Below the pieces are notes generated by a model that worked only from the letters and a program-made list of their open reading frames with translations, was not told the DNA's origin and made no database searches. A DNA stretch of 64,000 nt from the NCBI GenBank assembly GCA_034440235.1, contig JAWXBR010000013.1, positions 1 through 64,000 on the forward strand, given 5' to 3'. The translations under genes and the position numbers were made by a program. Each line of letters opens with the position of its first letter. The stretch's first letter is position 1. The DNA is from JAWXBR01 sp034440235 (GTDB lineage: Bacteria; Bacteroidota; Ignavibacteria; Kapaibacteriales; Kapaibacteriaceae). Shown here piece by piece: positions 50,981-59,500 of the stretch.

Positions 50981-52303
50981 ATGGGATTAGTAGCTATCGT
51001 AGGCCGACCGAATGTCGGCAAGTCAACCTTGTTCAATAGGATTATCGAGGAACGCCACGCAATTGTGGAGAGTGTTCCTGGGGTTACGCGCGACCGGATC
51101 TATGCAACAGGGGAGTGGGCGGGTAAGAACTTTCATCTGGTGGATACGGGTGGGATTGTGCCCGATAGCATGGAGGTGTTCGATAAGGCCATTCGTGAGC
51201 AGGCGCAGTTGGCAATGGATGAGGCCGATGTGATTGTGTTTGTGGTGGATGGACGTGACGGACTTATGCCTGTCGATCATCAGATTGGTGAGCAGTTGCG
51301 TCGTGCGAAAACACCGGTGGTGCTGGTTGTTAACAAAAGTGATAATGCAAATCAGGATTTGAATGCGTCGGAGTTTTATGCACTCGGACTTGGTGAGCCG
51401 TTTGCGATTAGTGCACTGAACGGACGTAGCACGGGCGAATTTCTCGATCGTGTTATAGAGCAGTTGCCGAATGAAGACGCACTCGAAGAAGACACACGTC
51501 TGAAGATTGCAATTGTGGGACGTCCGAATACCGGTAAGTCTTCGCTTACAAATGCCTTGCTCGGAAAAGAGCGCATGGTCGTAACACCAATTGCTGGCAC
51601 TACGCGCGATGCAATTGATAGCGTTGTGAAGTTTTACGGCGAAGAGATTGTGCTTATCGATACCGCAGGCTTGCGACGTCGTAGTCAGATTAAAGAGTCG
51701 ATTGAACTCTTTAGCGTTATGCGCACCGCACGTGCTATTGAGCGGTGTGATGTGGCCGTGGTGATGATAGATGCGACGGTCGGACTCGAGACGCAAGACA
51801 AACGGATTATGGGTCAGGTCGAAGAGGCTCGTAAGGGGCTCATCGTCGCGGTGAACAAGTGGGACTTAATGGAAAAAGAGACGAGCACTGCCGACAACTT
51901 CACGAAGTCGATGAAGGAGCAGCTGCCGAACATGGATTACGCTCCAACGGTGTTTATTAGCGCGCTTACCAAGCAGCGTATTACCCGAGTAATTGAGATG
52001 GGCAAGGACATCCAGGCCCGCCGCCTGGCCCGCATCCCTACACATGAGCTGAACGAAAAGCTCATCGAAATCTTCGAAAAGACCCCTCCCCCAAGTGTGA
52101 AGGGGCGAGATTTACGCATCAACTACGTAACACAAGTGCGGACTGCGCCGCCGATATTCGCCTTCTTCAGCAATCACCCTGAACTGATTCCAGAAAACTA
52201 CAAGCGGTTCATGGAAAGACAGCTTCGGCAACTGTATGATTTTGAAGGCGTGCCTATTAGTTTTCTCTTCCGTAAGAAAAACAAAAGAGAAGAGCACTAC
52301 TGA
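50981..52303 (+). CDS. der: ribosome biogenesis GTPase Der (EngA)
   Basis: An essential double-GTPase for 50S subunit assembly, 440 residues. First G domain: IVGRPNVGKSTLFNRI (G1), VDTGG (G3), NKSD (G4). Second: IVGRPNTGKSSLTNAL, IDTAG, NKWD. The C-terminal KH-like domain follows (KTPPPSVKGRDLRINYVTQVRTAPPIFAFFSNHPE) with a short basic tail. I start at ATG 50981 (MGLVAIVGRPNVG); a TTG two codons upstream is possible. The DNA for the switch I region (51042-51086) has a near copy at 45407. An AGCCCCTT octamer lies just before the gene. Confidence 0.97.
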   Translation: MGLVAIVGRPNVGKSTLFNRIIEERHAIVESVPGVTRDRIYATGEWAGKNFHLVDTGGIVPDSMEVFDKAIREQAQLAMDEADVIVFVVDGRDGLMPVDHQIGEQLRRAKTPVVLVVNKSDNANQDLNASEFYALGLGEPFAISALNGRSTGEFLDRVIEQLPNEDALEEDTRLKIAIVGRPNTGKSSLTNALLGKERMVVTPIAGTTRDAIDSVVKFYGEEIVLIDTAGLRRRSQIKESIELFSVMRTARAIERCDVAVVMIDATVGLETQDKRIMGQVEEARKGLIVAVNKWDLMEKETSTADNFTKSMKEQLPNMDYAPTVFISALTKQRITRVIEMGKDIQARRLARIPTHELNEKLIEIFEKTPPPSVKGRDLRINYVTQVRTAPPIFAFFSNHPELIPENYKRFMERQLRQLYDFEGVPISFLFRKKNKREEHY

Positions 52304-52362
52304 GATAAGCGCTAGCCTGAGTGTGTGATGCGAGGTCTATTCGGACATTCTTTGGAGTGGAC

Positions 52363-53166
52363 ATGCAACGACGAACATTACTCAGGTCGATAGCAACACT
52401 TGCGCCTGCGGCGTTTGCACCTGCTGCGTTTGCACCAACAGTATTTGCCAGTGGCGCACGAAGCAGCGTTCTGCCTTGGTTGATGAATAACGTGGGCGAC
52501 GCACATCCCGAGAACGAAGAGTATTGGTTGCGCGTGCGCGATGCATTCGACATAGACCACACGCTCATCAACCTTAACAACGGCGGCGTGAGTCCGGCGC
52601 CGCGCACAGTAATTCAGGCTATTAAGTCCGGCATGGACCGCTCGAACCTTGCACCTGCCTATGAGATGTGGCGCAATCAGGAGCCACGTGTTGAATCGGT
52701 GCGCACGTCTCTTGCGACAATGTTTGGCGTCGACAGCGAAGAGGTTGCAATTACACGCAATGCAAGCGAAGCGCTCGAAACAGCGTTGCTCGGCATTACC
52801 ATGCAAGCGGGTGACAGCATTGTAACGACGACGCAAGATTATCCGCGCATGCTTACGACGTTAGATCAGCGCGTAAAGCGCGATGGCATAGTGCTAACCA
52901 AGGTACGTCAGGATGCACCCGTTGTAAACGAAGACGATTTTGTGCGACGCTTTGCCGATGCAATTACGCCGCGCACGAAGGCAGTGCTTGTGTCGCACGT
53001 TGTGTTTCTGACCGGACAAATCAATCCCGTCAAAAAAATCTGCGACCTCGCTCGCGAGCGTGGTGTGATAAGCATCGTCGACGGTGCACATTCGTTTGCG
53101 CACTTCCCCTTCAAACAAAATGACCTTGGCTGCGATGTGTACGGCAGCTCGCTACACAAGTGGTAG
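52363..53166 (+). pseudogene. Tat-exported class V aminotransferase, truncated after the PLP lysine
   Basis: The remaining 267 residues begin with a twin-arginine signal (MQRRTLLRSIATLAPAAFAP, with APAAF units repeated), good GGAG spacing, then the class V aminotransferase fold (isopenicillin-N-epimerase/desulfurase-like): LINLNNGGVSPAPRTV, ITRNASEALETALLG, and ISIVDGAHSFAHFPF. The frame stops at TAG two residues after the likely PLP lysine (SSLHKW, Lys266). Intact relatives run on for about 130-150 residues to complete the active site, and no such sequence follows. It is therefore probably dead, and the sequence after the stop looks foreign. Confidence 0.85.
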
Positions 53167-53700
53167 ATGGGAAAGTGGATGGCCTGCGGAGCTAACGCTA
53201 TAGGTGGTGCGCACCTTCGTCTGGTGATTGATGCTTATGCCAAGGTGGCAAATGCATCCTTGGCTGGTCGGACTGGTCAATCCCATGCTCTATTTCCTGC
53301 GGACAGTAAAACACGTGTGAATAAACCTTGCCCAATCGATGCGTAACATGTGCAGAACAGATTGTTGTTTTCGATGGTAACCGTGTTTAGGTTGTAGGCA
53401 GTACAGTACTGTAACTGAAGTCACATTCTTGTTCTGGCCGTTTACATCGTACTACGCTCGAACCAGCATCGACCGCTGTGCTGATTCCTACGCGGTACTT
53501 GTGTAAGACACTGAAGACATATCCCATGGATTCCTGCGGCTGACCTCCGCACTATAGAGTCCTCTAAATGCAGATGTCACGTACTGCGTGGAATGACGCC
53601 ATTCTACGATTCATTCTTCGAGCTATCGCCAAGCGTTGCACGTCCTGTGCCGACGTGCTGTATTTGATTATCGACACATCGTCATAAAATTTTTCAACTC
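53167..53700 (+). mobile_element. possible degraded IS5-like transposase relic
   Basis: This 546-bp stretch (53167-53712) has no intact gene. In the frame directly after the TAG it reads GANAIGGAHLRLVIDAYAKV, ending at TAA 53343. This loosely resembles the GGxxTKIHLxVDAxG region of IS5-family transposases. Near 53611-53680 a frame reads FILRAIAKRCTSCADVLYLII, loosely like the transposase C-terminus. No inverted repeats were found. This is a weak similarity seen by eye. Confidence 0.3.
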
Positions 53701-53712
53701 ACGGAGGTTGCT

Positions 53713-55019
53713 ATGAGTCGCGTGTTTTCTATCGCGAAGCCGCTGCATTGGACTCCAGTTCAAAAGGGCTTCGCCATTGCCTTGGTTCTTGCTGTTGTAG
53801 TTTCTCTTTCCGGTCTGCTCGTAGTACGACCGTACAGCGGACCTGAGTTTGCTTCTGCTTCAAACCCTCTTCATTACTACTATATGGCCGAACATCCGAT
53901 CGGTAGCTTTCATGTAGCACCATTCTGTTGGCGCATTGGCCTGCCGTGGCTTGTTCAGTCAACAGGACTGCCAACAGTATAGGCATTCCAGTGGATCAAC
54001 ACGATCGCATTCGTGTTTGGTATCGGATTCCTATACGCTGCCGCCACACGCCTCGGTCTATCCGCTGTTTCTGCATTGCTGGCTGTGCTGCTGTATTTGT
54101 CGTCACCTTGGACGACTAAGATGCTCTTCCTTACGCCATGGATCACGGATGGACTATTCTATGCCATGGTCTGTGCCGCACTATGGGCCTCAGCAACCAG
54201 AAACGCTGTCTTCCTTATTATTCTGACGCTGACAGGAGTATTTGTTCGAGAGACCGCCCTGCTTTTTCCAATTTTGTTTGTGCTGGTTGGGCTGTTTTCC
54301 GGAGAGAAATTTCGTGCCCGCATTGTGCCAATGGCGATTACATGCTTGGCGGGTTTTGCAGTCGTACTGGCCATACAGAAGGCGATTCCTGCGTGGAACA
54401 GTGATGCCGGATACCTCCGAACGTTACCTTCTCAGGCACTACTGTATTTCGACAAAGAAGCTACTGATCCCTACGAGGCGGCTCTATCTGTACCTACAGC
54501 TCGCCATGAGGTGATCGTCTACACTGTTGCTTGGCGACTAGCACATCTCAATGCTCCGAGCTGAACGCGGTTAGTGTTGGCGCATGGGGACTCGCTTCTG
54601 CGATACTATGTGTGTTGGGATTGTTCAGCCTGAAACAGAAATCTGTTTGGCTACTGCTGTTTTTAGGTGCTACCTACGCGCAGCTTGCAGGAGGGACAGA
54701 CTCTCAGCGGTTGTTAACTGCTGGACTGCCGATTCTTGTCATTCTAGCAGGGTTTGCAGTGGAAGAATGGCTTCGCAAAAGAAAAACCCAGCGATTTGAC
54801 GCACTGGTGCTATCGCTGCTCCTGCTCATCGCTGCTAATATCGTATACCCGGCTATGCATCTGCCCATCTGGTTAGAAGCATGTGTTCTGCTTGGGTCAA
54901 TTTCTATTGTGTATGCCCTTCAGTTTCTGAAAGGCAGTCTTCGTCTTTCTGAGTTCGAACTCGGTTCAGGTTACAATCATTCCGACCAAGTCACTAGATT
55001 ACAGGAGAAACTGCCATGA
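53713..55019 (+). pseudogene. polytopic membrane protein gene, broken by an amber codon and a frameshift
   Basis: A strong site (GGAGG) precedes ATG 53713. The frame reads a first membrane helix (GFAIALVLAVVVSLSGLLVV), then FCWRIGLPWLVQSTGLPTV and TAG at 53980-53982. It continues in frame (AFQWINTIAFVFGIGFLYAA) for more helices to a stop at 54562-54564. The protein then continues in another frame (ELNAVSVGAWGLASAILCVLGLF) to 55019. About 430 residues with eight or more helices would result if both lesions were repaired, resembling lipid-linked-sugar glycosyltransferase or similar envelope membrane proteins. Its final TGA overlaps the next gene's ATG (ATGA). Confidence 0.75.
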
Positions 55020-56563
55020 ACGTCGTTCATATTGATTTGCGCGAAGTGGATTCTATCATGCATCGTCATGTTTTTATCGTACTGATTAGCTGCATCTTGA
55101 GTGTGGTTAGCCTTAGCGCACAAGACCCCGTAGCCTTCGATGGAAGTCGAGCAAAGGAAATGCAGATCGCGTGGACGAGAACGGCTACCCCAAGTGCTCT
55201 TGGTGCATATATGCAGAACGTAGCTGACATTCCTGGCTATAACATCGTGACGATGGTTGTGAACGGCGTACCTCGCACATGGCCAACCACGCCATTGCTA
55301 GATACGACGGCTCGCACGATCAATTGGATCTCTCACCGTCCAAACTACGTTGTCGCTTACGACATCGCAGCGCCGTTTGATTATGACGGCATACCACCAA
55401 TGGAGATCTTCAGCGGCAGAAACATCTTCCGTCCGTCCCCTGATGGTAAAGTGATCACCGCGATTGATTCGGTCGACTGTTTTGGCGACAATCCCGATTT
55501 CGATCCATACCGATATCGCGTCGATGTCGACGGAAACGGACTGCTGGACATCGCGGCCATGACAACAGGTGGTAGTGGCAAAGATTATTGGTTCTCCGCC
55601 ATCATGAACGGTGCGGGACGCACAAACGGCTGTGGCAAGGTCGTACTGTTCCCCAATATCTACAAGAATCGTGAGCAGCCAGAGCGGGAGTCGACGCCCG
55701 TACGAATCATGCGCTGCGCCGACGGCAAGCTGAGAATCGTGTACGTCGGGTCGATTCACCCATACCTTACGGGCATTTACCTGCTCGACGTCAATATCGT
55801 GCAAACGGATACGGGTTACGCCGTTAGGTACACCATGGCCGACAGCAGCCAGCAACGGTGGTCTAAATTTGGTGGTGAAGACCCATGGATCATCAGACCC
55901 CTGATTTGCGTGGATGACCAAAAAAATGGCCATCAGTATGCGCTCGTGAACTGGCAGGACGGCTGGCATCGCAATCACAACACTACGGTGTTGTACGAAG
56001 TAAGCAATGGCAAACTAATTGAGCGTGTGTCCACCGTAGGACATATTATTGGAACCTCGATATACACTTTTGACAATGCGTTCGATGACGGCGAAGCCGT
56101 TGTCTTCTATGGCAAAAATTTTACCCCGTATTTCGCCCGGATAAGCGAATTCTATCGCCCATTCGCGAAAATTCCTTTGGGAGTTTACGGTAGGGGCTGG
56201 GCTTTCATCGATGATCAATTCGGCGATGGTCGTAAGGACCTGCTTTGTGCCACAGATAGCACCATTTCGTTAGTCAACTTCGATCTTACGCCTACCAATG
56301 TCATGGTCGAGGACGCGGGTACGCAGGAATGGGTGAGTCTTGAGTCCGGGCGATTGCGGCTGAGTCTTGAACGACCGTCTGTGATTAACGTAGACCTCGT
56401 GAATGCTATCGGACAGAAGCGGCCCGTCATTGCAGGCTTTAGTGCTCCTTCGGGACCGTCGATGCTGGACATCTCTGCCCAGTTGCAATCTCTCCCTCCG
56501 GGTGCATGGTTCGTGCGTGTCAGCGACGGTGTTCGGATTGTGTCACTATCCTATCTGAGGTAG
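55016..56563 (+). CDS. secreted protein, FG-GAP/VCBS-like with T9SS-type tail
   Basis: A 515-residue exported protein. ATG 55016 has AGGAG upstream and overlaps the previous TGA. ATG 55058 (MHRHVFIVLISCILSVVSLSAQ) would give the tidier signal peptide. Asp-rich loops such as DVDGNGLLDIAAMTTG and DDQFGDGRKDLLCATDS resemble calcium-binding FG-GAP/VCBS blades, suggesting a beta-propeller. The end (RPSVINVDLVNAIGQKRPV ... LPPGAWFVRVSDGVRIVSLSYLR) looks like a T9SS sorting tail. It is four bases upstream of the 56568 gene. No enzyme motif was seen. Confidence 0.8.
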   Translation: MNVVHIDLREVDSIMHRHVFIVLISCILSVVSLSAQDPVAFDGSRAKEMQIAWTRTATPSALGAYMQNVADIPGYNIVTMVVNGVPRTWPTTPLLDTTARTINWISHRPNYVVAYDIAAPFDYDGIPPMEIFSGRNIFRPSPDGKVITAIDSVDCFGDNPDFDPYRYRVDVDGNGLLDIAAMTTGGSGKDYWFSAIMNGAGRTNGCGKVVLFPNIYKNREQPERESTPVRIMRCADGKLRIVYVGSIHPYLTGIYLLDVNIVQTDTGYAVRYTMADSSQQRWSKFGGEDPWIIRPLICVDDQKNGHQYALVNWQDGWHRNHNTTVLYEVSNGKLIERVSTVGHIIGTSIYTFDNAFDDGEAVVFYGKNFTPYFARISEFYRPFAKIPLGVYGRGWAFIDDQFGDGRKDLLCATDSTISLVNFDLTPTNVMVEDAGTQEWVSLESGRLRLSLERPSVINVDLVNAIGQKRPVIAGFSAPSGPSMLDISAQLQSLPPGAWFVRVSDGVRIVSLSYLR

Positions 56564-56567
56564 TGCC

Positions 56568-59500
56568 ATGAACCATATCATCCGTTTACTCATGCTACTT
56601 GCAGCGTCGCTGCTCTGCACCACCCTATCCGCCCAAAACACCCTACGTCCACGTCCTCTGAATGAACAGTTCGACGCTACCCATGTGACGCCTCCACTAG
56701 TTCAGTATCTAGGCGACACTAGTGTGTTCCAGCACAAGAAAAATGGCTTCATCATCGGTGGACAATGGGGTAATGGTGAGTTTCGGAAAGTAAACCAGGC
56801 ACTTTCCAACAACTTCGAAAACGGCGGAGGATGGACATTCTTTCGCATGAACGCCACACCTGCAGATACTGCCTATTACGCAAGCAAACTGGGCCTGCGG
56901 GATCTCGATACCAATGTCGTGAACTATCTCGGCTGGCAGATGTCATGGGGTTATTACCATGACACGGCAGTACAGAAGCAGTGGTTCCGCTCATGGATTG
57001 GTATGCGATGGGAACCTGCCGAAGACTGGCATACTGGGGACTCGTGGACACCTCGTGACAGTGCATCATGGCCGTATGCTTTCCAGTATTCGCATCCTCA
57101 GGGTATCGTCTCCAGTGATACGACAAACACGAACTACCGACGGTTTATGCTGGACACGTCCCAGTTTTCAAGTGGGGTGCCGATCCGAGTTCTGGACAGT
57201 TGCAATCCGAGGGTCAATCTGTACCGAGGAGCGACCCGTGGTGGTGAGAGCAATACCGACTCCACGGATGGTCTGCGCATGTATCTCGTGATCAATCTGC
57301 GGCGGCTCAGCAGTACAGATACAGACGTAGACGATACCACGGTGCTTCGCCTTCAGGTGCGAGGTAACAGATTCGAGCCGGATGTTACCAGTGACAACCC
57401 TGACGAATATCTACCCGCTCATTTCAATTTCAACCGCATTCCGGACGGGACTGGATCATTATACAACCTGCGTGAAGGACGCGGCAAGGTCCTGCGCATG
57501 GTCAACGCTGGTCTCGACACGACCAACGAAATGCATATCACCCGGCGTATGCTGCCTACTGGAAGCAACAGGGACATCACGATCACCGCAGAGTTTATGA
57601 CGGACACTGTCTATGGGCAGAACGCCTTCGGCTGGTGGCGAGATCTCCATGCACATCTGAAGACAGAGGAAATACTGAATCACGGCACCGTTGGGACGCA
57701 GTTCACAAAGATCGACACGATGACACCCATAGTCTGGTTCTATGACAGTACCTCTGTTGCGATTCAGAGCATTTCGATTGTAACACCGTATACATTTCAT
57801 GCTTTATGCGGCGCGTATGATTCGGCTTACGCTGTGGCTCTGAACGCAGATTTCCGCACCATTGACTCGGTGCGCAAATTCTACCGTGACAGCGTTGGAT
57901 GTCAGAAGCCTCTGTACATCGAGCACCTGTATGGTGTCGATGAAATCGGGACCCGTGATGATCTGGGCATGTACTATCGATCACATCTGCTGAATGGCTT
58001 CTGCAATACGGAAACAGGCTATGAGGGTCCACACTGGAGAAGTAACTATCGGGTCAGTGACGCTCGCAAGCGAATGCATATCATGCCCTTCGCGTTCTTC
58101 TGGACATCGGGCCTTGGCTTCACAGGCACATTTACGCCGTCGCCAATGTTCCCCTACTCAGACCCAGACCTGGTTAAGTCACCCTACCTGACCTTGAATC
58201 TTCGTCAGGGCTATGATCACGGTCTTCAGGCGATTTCGCTCCGTAGGCCGTACGCCGCTGCCTACGAGACCCTCGGAAGCACCAACTACTTCATTTCTAA
58301 CTATGAACCGTTCGGAAGCCCACTGGCGGCAAAGTTTGCCCCTGATAGTGTCTATGAACGCATTATGACGCCGGACGGTCTCGTTGGTGCGATGGGTACG
58401 TGGGAAAAGTCCCTCTACATCCATTTCTACAAAAACAACTGGTTCTTCACCAAACCGAAGACCCCGTGGATTACCCACGCGTTTTACCACTACCGCATGA
58501 ATCTTGGATGGAAATCGGACAGCTCCGATACCTTCGTGCAACTTGTAAACTGGAGACCACAAAGTGGTGAAGAAGTGCGGTTGGAACTATCGACCGCACT
58601 GGCCTTTGGAAGTAAGGGGTTTGCATACGACAAGATGAAGGATGTGTCTGCGGTGAGCCACAAATCACCAGCACAGGTCGTGAGTCAGTTCGGAAGACAT
58701 GACACGATCAACCATGTCGAGCCGGGCATGATCATGAACAAGTATACCAAAAACTGGGATACGGACACAAACTCCAAACCAAGCAACATCCTTCAAAAAG
58801 ACTCTCTCGGCGGTGACTATTTCCCTGCGGACGATCCATGGCACATGGATGAATTCAGGTCACGAGCCTCCGTCGCCAGTGCCATGCAACTGCACCGCTG
58901 CTTTGGCAACGACAGTACCAATCGCATTTACCTCGGTCAGAAAAGTATGCGCTGCGAAGTGAAGAAGTGGCATGACCTGGTGACTCACGCCGACTTCAAG
59001 GATGTGCTGTATCGCATGCAACCTGTATCCTGGTACGGTCAGGGGTATCGTAAACTCATCAAAGGCAACATGTCCGACCTGAATTATTGGATCGACACGA
59101 CGAAAGCCAATCTGAAGATGTACCTGTGGACCAAGGACAGCGTGTCGGACTACGAGTACGCCCTACGTCCCGAGTCGATACCCGAACGATTCTATGATTA
59201 TGTGCTGCTGGACATCGCCCCGGGAACGGCAGCTGTTCACGACAGTTGTGTGCTTGCCGTCATCAACCGACGTACCGCCCCTGGCATCATCGACTTCACA
59301 CGCACGGATTCCATCGAGGTGCTGTCGACCTACGATTTCGATCAGCGCGTTCTTTCCCAGCCGGAGTATCGCTATCGTCAGCTTGGTGCGCGGCGCATCG
59401 TCATACCGTTCAAATACGATCAGGCTGCTACGACGCCGTCGCTTCTGCATGTGAAGGAAATATCCCTTGACTCGGTGGTACGCATCGACACGATCATCAG

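Noticed and set aside
45407..51086. A complete integrative element bounded by the der repeats
   Set aside because: No integrase was found, and the left repeat lacks the upstream der codons expected of a clean attachment site.
10088..53982. Amber (TAG) recoding as an explanation for the interrupted frames at 10088, 49983 and 53980
   Set aside because: Many intact genes here end in TAG (desulfurase, MoxR, MlaD, vWA-OmpA, the peptidase with TAG TAG), so TAG must be a working stop.
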